A stretch of 64,000 nucleotides of DNA, from the NCBI GenBank assembly GCA_963764465.1, contig CAVXSO010000002.1, positions 310,001 through 374,000 on the forward strand, given 5' to 3'. The DNA is from JAJXXT01 sp963764465 (lineage in GTDB: Bacteria; Pseudomonadota; Alphaproteobacteria; Acetobacterales; Acetobacteraceae). Below, in pieces: positions 27,306-36,289 of this stretch. The notes below the pieces were generated by a model that searched no databases, had not been told where the DNA came from, and worked only from the letters and a program-made list of their open reading frames with translations. The first letter of the stretch is position 1, and every line of letters begins with the position of its first letter. Position numbers and translations under genes: made by a program.

Positions 27306-27503
27306 CTACCGGGATTGGGCGAGACTCAACAACAGGATGAACAGCAGCAGCGCCGCCGCCTGCAGCGCCACGCGCCACTGCATCAGCTTGTTCGACCGCC
27401 GCGGATCGCCGCCGCCGCGCACCAGGCCGACCATGCCGGTCACAAGCACGCCTAAAACGCCTGCCATCAGCAGCAGCACGACGATGAAGAGAAAGCTTTT
27501 CAT
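27306..27503 (-). CDS. Twin transmembrane protein (HIG1-domain-like)
   Basis: A 65-residue inner-membrane protein with two hydrophobic helices (VVLLLMAGVLGVLVTGMVGL and LQAAALLLFILLLSLA) joined by a loop with GGDPRRSNKLMQWRV. The RSNKLMxxRV loop is that of the HIG1/twin-TM family commonly found in alphaproteobacteria near etf genes; the family relates to respiratory-complex assembly factors. It lies between the etf operon and the divergent MscS-type channel. The start is secure within a few codons; the RBS is weak. Confidence 0.8.
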   Translation of the reverse strand: MKSFLFIVVLLLMAGVLGVLVTGMVGLVRGGGDPRRSNKLMQWRVALQAAALLLFILLLSLAQSR

Positions 27504-27599
27504 ATGCCCAACATAGCGTTTCCTGGCCGGGTTGACAGGTCAAAGAGCCGGCAAGCCAGGCCGTTGACAGATGGGGGCCTCGCGTGCCCCTCGTCACCC

Positions 27600-30014
27600 A
27601 TGCGCCGCGCCTTGCTGGCCCTGCTGGTTGTGCCCACCCTGCTCGTGGCATCCGCCCTGCTTGTGATGCCCGGGGACGCGCGCGCCGCCTCGCCCCCGCT
27701 GCCACCGACGCCGCCCGCCTCGGCGCCGGCCACCATGACGGCGGAGCAGGCACGCGCCGCGCTGGCCGTGCTGCAGGACCCCGCCAAGCGCGCCGAGGTC
27801 ATCGCCGCGTTGCAGGCCATTGCCGCCGTGCCGCCAACCCAGACGAAGGATGCCCAGGGCAAGGCGGGGCCCGCCGCGCCGGCCGCCGCCGACGCTGCCA
27901 CCGCGAAGCAGACGCTGCCCATCCCCCTCGCGCCGGACAGCCTCGGTGCCCAGCTCCTGCTCAATGCCTCGAGCCAGATGGCAAAGTTCTCTGGCAGCGT
28001 TGTCGCCTCGATCCGGACCCTTACCGATTTTCCGCTGCTGCTGTTCTGGGTCCGCCAGACGGCGATGGACCCCTTCGCGCGCGGCGAGATCCTGGGTGCC
28101 CTGCTGCGTCTGGTCACTGTGCTGGTCCCTGGCCTGGCGGCCGCCTGGCTGGTCCGCCGCGCGCTACGCCACCCGGCCGACCTGCTCGCCGCCGGAGCGC
28201 CCGTGCCCTCGCTCGCCGAGGCGATCGACGAGGAGCATCAGTCTCGCGGCATCGAGGAGGCCGAGGCGGGGCAGACGGAGCGCCATTGGTCCGGTACCGC
28301 CCCGCTGCTTCTCGCTCTCCGCCGCCTGCCCTATGCCGCCGGCTGCTTTGGGTTGGATTTGTTGCCGATCCTCGCCTTGCTCGCGGTCGGTGCCGCGCTG
28401 ATCGCGGCCGGCGCCATCGGTAACGCCTACGTCAACCGTGTCGTCGTCATCGCCGCCATCAATGCCACCGCGCTGTTCATGCTGCTGCAGGCGATCACCA
28501 CCATGCTCGCCTCGCCGCCGCGGCCGACGCTGCGCCTCCTGCCGTTCGATGACGAGGCAGCGACGTCGCTGCGGCAATGGACGCGGATCGTCGGCGCGAT
28601 CGCGATCTTCGGCTACGCGGCGCTGGAGGCCGGCCTCGTCTTCGGCCTCTATCCGGTGGTGCATGACGCGCTGTTCAAGCTGCTGACGCTGGCCGTCGTG
28701 GTGTGTCTCTGCGCTATCGTGCTGCGCCACAACGCGCCGGTCGCGCGCTGGATCCGCGGGCAGCAGGAAACGGGGGCGGGGCACGGCAGGGCTGCGCTGG
28801 CTGGGCTGCGCCACCGCATCGCGACCGTCTGGCACATCGCCATCGCCTTCTACCTGGTCTCGCTCTGGGCGGTCTGGGCGCTGGACGTGGCCGGCGGCTT
28901 CCGGCGCATGTTGCGCGTCTTCGTCTTCTCGATCGTCGTCCTCATCATCGCGCGTACGATACAGCGCGCAATGCTGCGCGGGACCGCCCGCGCGCTGCGC
29001 CTGCGCCCAGGGGTGGCGGAGCGCTACCCGGGGCTGGAGCAGCGCCTCGGCGCGTATCACCCGGTGCTGCGCGGTGGCATCAAGTTCGTCGTTACCCTCG
29101 CCGCCGTGGTGCTGCTGGCGGAAGTGTGGGGGTTCGATGCCGTTTCCTGGTTCAGCGGCGGTGGGCTTGGCGCGCGGTTGCTTTCATCCGCTGGCAACGT
29201 GTTGGTCGCCTGCGTCATCGCGCTGGCGATCTGGGAGGGGATCAACGCCGCCATCGCGACCCATCTGCGCAATCTCTCAGCGCACGAGCAGATCACCCGC
29301 GCCGCACGCATCCGCACCCTGGTGCCGATGCTGCGCACAACGCTGCTCATTGCCATTTTCACCGTCGTGGCCCTGATCGTGCTGTCGGAGATCGGCGTGA
29401 ACATCGCGCCGCTGCTCGCAGGTGCCGGCGTCATTGGCCTCGCCGTCGGCTTCGGCAGCCAGAAGCTGGTGCAGGACATCATCACGGGGTTGTTCCTGCT
29501 GCTGGAGAACGCGATGCAGGTCGGCGATGCGGTGACCCTCGGCGGGCTTTCGGGTGCGGTCGAGACGCTTTCCGTGCGCACCATCCGCCTGCGCGCGGGC
29601 GACGGCTCCATCCACATCATTCCGTTTTCCGCCGTCACCACCGTCACCAATATGACGCGCGACTTTGGTTATGCGGTGATGGACTTCCGCGTGGGCCTGA
29701 ACGAGGAGCCGGACCGCATCGCCGAGTTGCTGCGCGGGGTGGTGGCCGGCATGCGCAAGGAGCCGGAGTGGTCCGGCATCATCCTGAGCGACCTCGAGGT
29801 TATCGGGCTGGACCGGTTCCTGGTCGGTGCCTGGGTGATGCAGGTGCGCACCCGTACCACTCCCGGCAGCCGCTGGTCGGTTGCCCGTGAGGTCAACCGG
29901 CGTGTCAAATACCTCTTCGATGAACTGGCAATCGATTCCCCGATTACCAGCTACAGGGCACGCGGTATCGAGCCCCCTTCCGTCGTGCCGGTTGTGGACC
30001 CCGCGAATAGCTGA
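27600..30014 (+). CDS. Large mechanosensitive ion channel, MscS family
   Basis: An 804-residue inner-membrane channel with a long periplasmic or membrane N-terminal part, like MscK or YbiO-type MscS homologues. I start at the ATG at 27600 because it opens with a signal sequence (MRRALLALLVVPTLLVASALLV...ARAA); the frame runs further upstream without coding look. About eight hydrophobic segments follow. The MscS core is near residues 590-720: AGAGVIGLAVGFGSQKLVQDIITG (pore helix TM3 and linker), LLENAMQVGDAVTLGG, then the beta domain with RLRAGDGSIHIIPFSAVTTVTNMTRDF. It releases solutes on hypo-osmotic shock. Confidence 0.93.
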   Translation: MRRALLALLVVPTLLVASALLVMPGDARAASPPLPPTPPASAPATMTAEQARAALAVLQDPAKRAEVIAALQAIAAVPPTQTKDAQGKAGPAAPAAADAATAKQTLPIPLAPDSLGAQLLLNASSQMAKFSGSVVASIRTLTDFPLLLFWVRQTAMDPFARGEILGALLRLVTVLVPGLAAAWLVRRALRHPADLLAAGAPVPSLAEAIDEEHQSRGIEEAEAGQTERHWSGTAPLLLALRRLPYAAGCFGLDLLPILALLAVGAALIAAGAIGNAYVNRVVVIAAINATALFMLLQAITTMLASPPRPTLRLLPFDDEAATSLRQWTRIVGAIAIFGYAALEAGLVFGLYPVVHDALFKLLTLAVVVCLCAIVLRHNAPVARWIRGQQETGAGHGRAALAGLRHRIATVWHIAIAFYLVSLWAVWALDVAGGFRRMLRVFVFSIVVLIIARTIQRAMLRGTARALRLRPGVAERYPGLEQRLGAYHPVLRGGIKFVVTLAAVVLLAEVWGFDAVSWFSGGGLGARLLSSAGNVLVACVIALAIWEGINAAIATHLRNLSAHEQITRAARIRTLVPMLRTTLLIAIFTVVALIVLSEIGVNIAPLLAGAGVIGLAVGFGSQKLVQDIITGLFLLLENAMQVGDAVTLGGLSGAVETLSVRTIRLRAGDGSIHIIPFSAVTTVTNMTRDFGYAVMDFRVGLNEEPDRIAELLRGVVAGMRKEPEWSGIILSDLEVIGLDRFLVGAWVMQVRTRTTPGSRWSVAREVNRRVKYLFDELAIDSPITSYRARGIEPPSVVPVVDPANS

Positions 30015-30089
30015 GCAGCGCGGTGGATTCGCGCGGCGCGCGGGAATTGGACCGATCCCGCCGCCGCCGGCGTCGTACATAAGTGTGCT

Positions 30090-30818
30090 ATGGACACCCA
30101 CCTTCTTGCCGAGGACCGGCTGCCGCTCGGCCTCCTGTCCGGCCAGGGCTTCGCGCTGCTGCCTGCATCCGAGGTTCGGCCCTGGCTGCTCGCGCACGGC
30201 TCCCTCGCCGACTGGGATAGCTTCGCCGCGAGTTGGGATGGCATGGAGCAAGACCGCTACATGGCCGATGGCGGGCGCTATCGCCGCCGTCGCCACGCCG
30301 TGTTCGCGGCAGGGTCGGGCCACGCCCTGATCCGTCAGCCGCACCAGCCGCACTTCCAGACCACGGATTACAACCCGCTCAACGGCGGCGTGGAGCGATG
30401 GTTCGAGCCAATGCCGGAGGCGGCGGGCCAGTGCGCCTCACTCGGCACGATCCTCGTCGCCTGCCGTGCGTTATTTGACGCGCTGTCCAGCCCGCGCGCC
30501 TGGCTGGTGGAACTGCACCAGTTCCGTATCGAGGCGCGCACCGGCGAGGCCGGCAAGCCGACGCCCGAGGGCATGCACCGCGACGGCGTGGACTGGGTGC
30601 TGGTTCTGATGGTGCGTCGGCGTAACATCGCAAGCGGTACGACAACGATTCATGATCTCGACAAACGTCAGCTCGGCAGCTTCACGCTCACGGACCCGTT
30701 CGATGCGGCCATCGTCAACGACCGGCGCGTCTACCACGGCGTGACGCCGGTCGAACCGATCGACCCGGCACAGCCTGCCTTCCGCGACGTGCTGGTTGCA
30801 ACCTTCAAGGCTCGGTAA
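30090..30818 (+). CDS. 2-oxoglutarate/Fe(II)-dependent dioxygenase (amino-acid hydroxylase type)
   Basis: A 242-residue member of the 2OG-Fe dioxygenase group typified by the L-isoleucine 4-hydroxylase of Bacillus. The iron-binding triad is visible: His163 and Asp165 in GMHRDGVDWV (HxD), His216 in VYHGVTPV, plus Arg232 in FRDVLVATF as the likely 2OG carboxylate anchor. The N-terminal part (WDGMEQDRYMADGGRYRRRRHAVF) is typical for the group. The substrate is not known; a free L-amino acid is the first guess. It follows the channel gene by 75 bases on the same strand and converges with a PEP-CTERM gene. Confidence 0.85.
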   Translation: MDTHLLAEDRLPLGLLSGQGFALLPASEVRPWLLAHGSLADWDSFAASWDGMEQDRYMADGGRYRRRRHAVFAAGSGHALIRQPHQPHFQTTDYNPLNGGVERWFEPMPEAAGQCASLGTILVACRALFDALSSPRAWLVELHQFRIEARTGEAGKPTPEGMHRDGVDWVLVLMVRRRNIASGTTTIHDLDKRQLGSFTLTDPFDAAIVNDRRVYHGVTPVEPIDPAQPAFRDVLVATFKAR

Positions 30819-30833
30819 GGCGCCGCGCTGTCC

Positions 30834-31511
30834 TCAGGCGCGCGTGCGCCGTCGTGCCACGAAGAGCAAGCCGAGAAGCCCGCTGGCAGAAAGGGCCAGC
30901 GAGGAGGGCTCGGGGATGTAGAGCCTGCCGACGATCACCGGGTCGCCGACCGCCGTACCGGCCGTGTAGCTCGCTGAGGCCCCGATCGTCGATCCGTCAA
31001 GCTTGTAGGTTCCGTCCGCCAGGGTGAGGATACCTTTCCCGCCGGGATTGGAGACCGACCAAAGAGAATCCGTGCTGTCGCCGATCGAGATGGTGAAGAC
31101 ATCGTCCGTGAAACCGGTTGCGAAAGGCGCGACCCTGATGTCGATCGTTTCGCCCGTGACCTTGTCGACCTTGCCGCTCGGGTTGAAGGTCACGATCGCG
31201 TCCGCGAAGGACTGGCTGAATGAACTGTTCTTGCCCGAGTCTGTGTAGGTCCCGCTGGCGCTGGTCGTATATCTATAATTACCAGTATTCGCGTTGTATT
31301 TCACCGGCATCGAGGTCGGTAGCTCGATCGAGAAATCGAATGGCTTGCCGACGAAGGGATCCGGCGTCGTGGGCGACGACGGTAAAGTCTTGTAGGCGCC
31401 GGAAATGTCCAGCGTTACAAACGGTTCGGTCACGACCACCGCCTTAGCCGAGCCCATGGCGAGGGTGAGAGCCGCGACCGTCACGAAAGCCATCCGTGTC
31501 CATGATGCCAT
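30834..31511 (-). CDS. PEP-CTERM sorting domain protein
   Basis: A 225-residue exported protein. I start at the ATG at 31511 (MASWTRMAFVTVAALTLAMGSAKA), a good signal peptide. The body is a beta-rich Ser/Thr-rich domain. The C-terminus has the tripartite PEP-CTERM tag: IPEPSS, a hydrophobic helix LALSASGLLGLLFVA, and a basic end RRRTRA. Such proteins are processed by exosortase and sent to exopolysaccharide or biofilm; no exosortase gene is in the window. Convergent with the dioxygenase gene, 15 bases apart. Confidence 0.88.
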   Translation of the reverse strand: MASWTRMAFVTVAALTLAMGSAKAVVVTEPFVTLDISGAYKTLPSSPTTPDPFVGKPFDFSIELPTSMPVKYNANTGNYRYTTSASGTYTDSGKNSSFSQSFADAIVTFNPSGKVDKVTGETIDIRVAPFATGFTDDVFTISIGDSTDSLWSVSNPGGKGILTLADGTYKLDGSTIGASASYTAGTAVGDPVIVGRLYIPEPSSLALSASGLLGLLFVARRRTRA

Positions 31512-31567
31512 CGTTACCTGTCTCGCGTGTATCGTTTCAAAAACGGAGATCATGTCTCATTTTTATC

Positions 31568-31581
31568 TGTTACTGATAACA
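31568..31581. promoter_or_regulatory. Dyad in the divergent promoter region
   Basis: Inverted repeat TGTTA-CTGA-TAACA, 57 bases upstream of the PEP-CTERM start and about 140 upstream of the divergent alcohol dehydrogenase start, in an AT-rich pocket. It could be an operator or half of a promoter element. It is short enough that chance is possible. Confidence 0.3.
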
Positions 31582-31719
31582 TTAGTTCTTCTTCGGCAGG
31601 GCGGCAAGTAACAATTCCGCGGTGGTACTGCCGCTCGCGGCGAGACCCCCGAATTTTTCCCCTGCCGCGCATCGTGCTAGGCAGAAGGCCGGGCATGACA
31701 TTCGCGATGGGGGCGGGCG

Positions 31720-32766
31720 ATGCGCGGCATGGTGTTTCTTGGTAACCGCCAAGTGGAGCTGCGCGACTTTCCGGATCCGATGCCCGGTCCCGGGGAGGTT
31801 GTCATTGGCATGCGGGCCTCCGGCATGTGCGGCAGCGACCTCAAGCCATATCGGCACGTCGCCGGCGATACCTCCACGCGCGGTGTGCCGATGCCTACGG
31901 AGCCCACGATTGGCGGCCACGAGCCCTGCGGGGTGATCGAGGCGCTGGGCCCGGGCGTGGTCGGCAAGGGGCTTCGCAAGGGCGCGCGCGTCATGGTCCA
32001 CCACTACGCAGGCTGCGGTACCTGCCCGCATTGTCGCGGCGGCTGGGCGCAGCTCTGCGCGGACGTTCCCCCCACGGTCTACGGGATGACAGGGCATGGC
32101 GGCCACGCGCCTTTCATGAAGGTGCCAGCCTTCACCCTGGTCCATCTGCCCGATGCGCTGCCGTTCTCCACTGGGGCGGCGATTTCCTGCGGCACCGGCA
32201 CCGCGCACGCGGCGCTGGTGCGGATTGGTTGTTCTGGAAACGACACAATTGCGGTGTTCGGGCAGGGCCCTGTCGGGCTCTCCGCAACGCAGCTCGCGAC
32301 CGAGATGGGCGCGCGCGTGATCGCGCTCGACATCAGCCCCACGCGCCTCGCCCGCGCCAAGGAATTCGGCGCCTGGGCCACGATCGATCCGAGCAAGGAC
32401 GAGCCTGTCGCCGCGATTCGCGACCTCACCCTTGGCGGCGCGACGCTCTCGCTCGAGACCTCCTCGGCACCAGGCGCGCGCCGTGCCGCGGTGCAGTGCG
32501 TGCGCACCTGGGGTACGGCGTGCTACGTGGGCGAGGGCGGAGATGTCACGCTGGAGGTCTCGCCCGACATGCTGCGCCGGCAGGTGACCATCGTGGCCTC
32601 GTGGACTTTCTCCTCCGGCGGACAGGCCGATTGCGCCCGCTTTGTTGAGGAGCGCGGCATCGATGTCGAGGCATTGTTCACGCATCGCTGGAAGCTCGAC
32701 CAAGCCGAGGAAGCGTATCGCCTGTTCGACCACCAGGCCGATGGCAAGGGCGTCTTCCTGTTCTGA
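31720..32766 (+). CDS. Zinc-dependent medium-chain alcohol dehydrogenase
   Basis: A 348-residue NAD(P)-dependent dehydrogenase of the MDR superfamily. The catalytic zinc site is MCGSDLK and the GHEPCGVIEALG segment; the structural zinc lobe is CGTCPHCRGGWAQLC (four Cys). The Rossmann part has VFGQGPVGLSATQLATEMGARVIALD. The substrate is unknown; sorbitol, threonine or an aromatic alcohol are all possible from sequence. It stands alone with divergent promoter space to the left and a 400-base gap to the right. Confidence 0.9.
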   Translation: MRGMVFLGNRQVELRDFPDPMPGPGEVVIGMRASGMCGSDLKPYRHVAGDTSTRGVPMPTEPTIGGHEPCGVIEALGPGVVGKGLRKGARVMVHHYAGCGTCPHCRGGWAQLCADVPPTVYGMTGHGGHAPFMKVPAFTLVHLPDALPFSTGAAISCGTGTAHAALVRIGCSGNDTIAVFGQGPVGLSATQLATEMGARVIALDISPTRLARAKEFGAWATIDPSKDEPVAAIRDLTLGGATLSLETSSAPGARRAAVQCVRTWGTACYVGEGGDVTLEVSPDMLRRQVTIVASWTFSSGGQADCARFVEERGIDVEALFTHRWKLDQAEEAYRLFDHQADGKGVFLF

Positions 32767-33178
32767 GGCCGCCAGAGGCACGGTGGCGATGTCCATCCTG
32801 GCGGCTCCATAAATGGCATCGCACGGGCGGGGGTGAGCCGCGGATCATGCATGGATCGCGACAGGTAATTCGCGGCCCGCCGTTCCATTGCGGACTTTGC
32901 ATCGTTCTCGTGCGATGGCGCATGTTGCGGGACACGTGGTGCCACCAGGCGTGTGGGCCCGGCTGTCTCGTTGCGTGCTTTTGCGGGGATGGAAAATTAG
33001 AAATTTGAGACTGTCCGCGCCCGGGGGAATTCTATTTTACAAAAAATTTAATTCTTGATCGACGTGTTCTTTCGGTCACCTCCTTTTACCAGAAGTTAAA
33101 ACATAGCCATTTCACATTCCGCCGAGACCGCCCTTGTGGCGCGTGGCTATAATGATTCCTGAAGCAACGGGACGAACG
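32767..33178. promoter_or_regulatory. Long intergenic region with an AT-rich block and a TATAAT box
   Basis: Contains no convincing gene of its own. From about 32990 to 33120 the base composition drops sharply in GC (runs of A and T near 33030-33060). A perfect TATAAT lies at 33148-33153, with no good -35 at the standard distance (AGACCG at 33125-33130), so an activator or the AT-rich block as an UP-like element may be needed. Twenty or so bases after the expected transcription start is the leader ORF at 33179. Confidence 0.4.
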
Positions 33179-33298
33179 ATGTTGAGACCGATCTCGCCTG
33201 TCGCCCTTTTGGTCGCACCGCGTCGCTTGGCGGTGGTGTCGGCGGTGCCGACGTTAGGGATGCTGCACGGCATCCCCCGGGAGGCCCGCGATGCTTGA
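33179..33298 (+). CDS. Possible leader ORF overlapping the GrlR-like gene
   Basis: A 39-residue ORF (MLRPISPVALLVAPRRLAVV...) starting ATG with GGGACG upstream. Its stop at 33296-33298 overlaps the start of the GrlR-like gene (ATG at 33291), so ribosomes finishing here could restart on it. No family recognised. This may be a regulatory leader or chance; the hydrophobic-basic composition resembles a short membrane-leader peptide. Confidence 0.3.
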   Translation: MLRPISPVALLVAPRRLAVVSAVPTLGMLHGIPREARDA

Positions 33299-33938
33299 CG
33301 GATTCTGGCGCCTTGAGGTCATGGACGATCGAGGCATGGGCGCACGTGGAGCCGTGCTGCTGCGTGGAGGCATGATGAGCGGGATGGGCGATCTGCCGGG
33401 CATGAGCGGCCAGTATGAATGCGAGGACGACGTTGTGCTGGGCCTGCTCGACGTCGTCCTGCGTACAGCCGATGCGGCCGGCGGCGAGGCGGCGCAAAGG
33501 GTCCGCCTGCACATCCAGGGCCGTGCCGTTGCCGAAACCATTGCCGCTTCCGGTACCGACCTCGCGGAGCCGGGGCGTCGTGTCACGCTGCGCTTCGAAT
33601 ACTGCTCCGCCTGGGTACCGGAAGGCCCTGCGCTTGCGCAGCCATCGATACCGGTCACGGAACAGGCCGTTGCGGCCGTAACGGGGACGCACTCCGGTGC
33701 GGAGGGGCAGTTCGATTTCCCCGCTGGCGGCGAGCGAGGCGCACCGTGCGTAGCGAGACCCTCGGAGTACGCGGATGCGGCGCCGGCGCTGACCACGGCG
33801 CGCCTGCCGCTCGCCATCCGCGAGGAGGCGGCGCAGCGGCTGCAACATCCCCACTGCCGCACGCCCGCGGTGGCGCGTTCTTCCACGACAGCGCCGGAAT
33901 TGCCGGAGTATTTTCCCGCCGGCATCAACGGCGACTGA
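33291..33938 (+). CDS. GrlR-family-like regulatory protein
   Basis: 215 residues. The N-terminal 60 (MLDGFWRLEVMDDRG...GAVLLRGGMMSGMGDLPGMSGQYECEDDVVLGLLDVVL) match the pattern of the GrlR beta-barrel family: start M-GFW, a GxxxLxxG-GGD-like stretch and a Y-G-Y loop. GrlR is a regulator of type III secretion in enteropathogens, but the family is widespread in alphaproteobacteria without T3SS, as here. The C-terminal 90 residues are low-complexity. RBS GGGAGGC is close to the start. Function here unknown. Confidence 0.6.
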   Translation: MLDGFWRLEVMDDRGMGARGAVLLRGGMMSGMGDLPGMSGQYECEDDVVLGLLDVVLRTADAAGGEAAQRVRLHIQGRAVAETIAASGTDLAEPGRRVTLRFEYCSAWVPEGPALAQPSIPVTEQAVAAVTGTHSGAEGQFDFPAGGERGAPCVARPSEYADAAPALTTARLPLAIREEAAQRLQHPHCRTPAVARSSTTAPELPEYFPAGINGD

Positions 33939-34082
33939 TCAAGGCGGGCACATCCCGGTCGGTGCCGGCGACGAAGCCCCGAGCGCCGGCGCTTTCGGTG
34001 GGCGCGTGCCGACCCTCGCCTTCATGAGCGGAGCGGCGTCGCACCGGCTCGCGGGTGGCCGTTTGCCGCGTCGCCCGAGGCC

Positions 34083-36122
34083 TCAGGCGGCGCGCTCGCG
34101 GAGCGCGTCTTCTGTTGCCGCCTCGGTGCGGGTGATCATCTCTTGCACCGTGCGCGCCAAGGCCCGCGTGTCCGCCCCGGCGCGCGTCGTGGCCGCGATT
34201 CTTCGCAAGAGCGCCTCCAACGCGTCAAATCCCAGGCTGGCCGCTTCCGCGGCCATCGCCTCCGCTTCTACCGCCGCGGCAGCGGCAGTCATGACGGTTG
34301 ACGTTGTCATGCCAGAAATTCCCAGCAATGCGGGCAGGCTGGCGCGGATTCGTGCCAGTGTTTCGCCAGCTCGGGCCGCCATTGCTTCCTGTCCAAGGCT
34401 CGCGGCGAGGGTGGCAAAATCCGGTCCGAGAACCTCGGTGCGCGGGGCCGGCGGCGCCAGTGCGAGGGCCATTGCCCGCCCGAGTGCCGCCGCGTCCACC
34501 GGCTTGGTCAGTACCGAGCGGATCCCAGTGCGTCGTGCTTGCGACGCGTCCTCGGCTGAAATCCCCGCGGTCAGCGCCAGCACCGGCACCGCGGCCAGTA
34601 TGCCGTCCATCTCGCGCATCCGTGCCGCGAGTGCCGCGCCGTTCATTCCCGGCAGGTTGAGATCAGTGAGAACCAGATCGAAAGGCGCCGTGGCCAGTTC
34701 CCGCAGGGCCGCCTCAGCGGAATCGACTGTGACCACGTGATGCCCGGCGCGGCGCAGCCGCGTCGCCGTCACCATCCGCGCCACGGCGATGTCTTCCACG
34801 ACCAGCACCGCCAGCCGTCGCGGCCGCGGCGCAAGCTTTCCCGCCGGTTCGCGCGCCGGCGCGGCCGCCAGGGGAATGCCGAACCAGAACGCGTTGCCCT
34901 CGCCCTCCCGCGCCAACCCGATCCGCCCGCCCATCAACCGCACGAGCCGCTCGCAGATCGCGAGCCCGAGCCCCGAGCCTTCCTTTTCCCGCCCCGCTTC
35001 CAGCCGCGCGAAGGGACGGAACAGCCGGGCCGCCTGCGCCTCCGGAATCGGGGGGCCCGGGTCAAGGACCCGCACCCGCAGGCTCGGCCCGGTTAGCCCC
35101 GTGGTTAGGTGCATGCGCAGCTCGATGCGTCCAGGGCCGCAGAACTTCACGGCGTTGCCGACGAGGTTGATCAGCACCTGCCGCAGCCGGGCGGCGTCGG
35201 CCACGGCTTCCTCCGGCACCGAGGGATCCGCGACCGTGATGATCGAGACTCCCCTGGCCGCCACCGCCGGGCCGAACAGCGCGGCCACTTCCGCGAGCAG
35301 CGCCCGTGGGCCGAACGGCGCGGGGCGCAACACCAGGCGGCCGGCCTCCATCTGCGCCAGCTCCAGCACGTCGCGCACCAGCCCCAGCAGCGCCTGACCA
35401 GCTGCGCGCGCCGTCGCCGCGAGGCTCTGCTGGCGCTCCGACAACGTTTCCGCCTCCAGGAGCGAGAGCGCGTCGAGCAGGGCGTTGAGCGGCGTGCGCA
35501 ACTCGTGGCTCACCGTGGTGACGAAATGTGCCTTCTCCTCCGTCGCCGCTACCCGCGCGCGTGCCGCCTCCCGCGCTGCCGCCTCGGCGCGCCGGCGCGC
35601 CGTGATGTCGGTGTAGAGCGTCACGAACCCACCATCAGGCAGCGCGTTGCGCCGGAGCTCGATGGTCCGCCCATTGGGCCGTGTGCGTTCGGTCACGCCA
35701 TAGTCGCGGTGCGCGCGGGCGAGCACCATCCGGCGCGCCACCTCCGCCTCGATGTCAACGGGACCGAACTCGCCCGCCGCTGCCTGTGCCCGGATCATTG
35801 CCTCCAGCGGCAGCCTGGGCGCGAGGATTGCCGCCGGTACGCCGGTGACGTCGGTGAAGCGCTCGTTCCACAGCACCAGACGCAGATCGGCGTCCACCAC
35901 CATCAGCCCGTCCGACATCCCGGCGAGTGTCGCGTCGAACTGCATCGCCCGCGCTTCGGCGACCGTCTTCGCCTTCGACAGCTGTTCATAGGCCAGGGCC
36001 AGCATCGCCCGCTCACGCTCGAGCAGCCGTTCCGTCAGCCGCGCCCCCCGCAGCCGCAGCGCGAGCCACACGACCGCTGCGAGCGCCAGCAGCGACGCGA
36101 CGGCCCCGGCGGCGTCACGCAT
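34083..36122 (-). CDS. Hybrid sensor histidine kinase with PAS domain and degenerate HPt
   Basis: A 679-residue membrane-anchored kinase. Order: one N-terminal membrane segment (residues 5-25), a coiled-coil, a PAS domain (about 60-175, with DADLRLVLWNERFTDVTG), HisKA with His206 in VSHELRTPLNALL, HATPase (N box INLVGNAVKF, G box GSGLGLAICERLVRLMGG), then a receiver (about 445-560, Asp in LVLTDLNLPGMNG, Lys in LTKPVD). The C-terminal 100 residues fold like an HPt domain (AEAASLGFDALEALL) but the phospho-accepting His is missing. Convergent with the GrlR-like gene. The cognate regulator is not obvious. Confidence 0.9.
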   Translation of the reverse strand: MRDAAGAVASLLALAAVVWLALRLRGARLTERLLERERAMLALAYEQLSKAKTVAEARAMQFDATLAGMSDGLMVVDADLRLVLWNERFTDVTGVPAAILAPRLPLEAMIRAQAAAGEFGPVDIEAEVARRMVLARAHRDYGVTERTRPNGRTIELRRNALPDGGFVTLYTDITARRRAEAAAREAARARVAATEEKAHFVTTVSHELRTPLNALLDALSLLEAETLSERQQSLAATARAAGQALLGLVRDVLELAQMEAGRLVLRPAPFGPRALLAEVAALFGPAVAARGVSIITVADPSVPEEAVADAARLRQVLINLVGNAVKFCGPGRIELRMHLTTGLTGPSLRVRVLDPGPPIPEAQAARLFRPFARLEAGREKEGSGLGLAICERLVRLMGGRIGLAREGEGNAFWFGIPLAAAPAREPAGKLAPRPRRLAVLVVEDIAVARMVTATRLRRAGHHVVTVDSAEAALRELATAPFDLVLTDLNLPGMNGAALAARMREMDGILAAVPVLALTAGISAEDASQARRTGIRSVLTKPVDAAALGRAMALALAPPAPRTEVLGPDFATLAASLGQEAMAARAGETLARIRASLPALLGISGMTTSTVMTAAAAAVEAEAMAAEAASLGFDALEALLRRIAATTRAGADTRALARTVQEMITRTEAATEDALRERAA

Positions 36123-36289
36123 GTATGATGATCCCTGGCGCGATTCCCGGCCATCCGGGGCCGCGCCGGCCGCAATCCGGCCCCGCCAGCTGCAGCCTTG
36201 CCCCGGCCCCCGCCCGGTGCTTAGAACCCGCGGGCTCCGAATTCCGGGCCCCCCGTTCCAGGGCTCCCCTATAACAAGGCAGCGGTTGC

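Noticed and set aside
27504..27599. Start of the MscS-type gene at 27504
   Set aside because: The extra 32 residues have no signal character, while the ATG at 27600 opens directly into a signal peptide; the earlier start would also abut the divergent twin-TM start.
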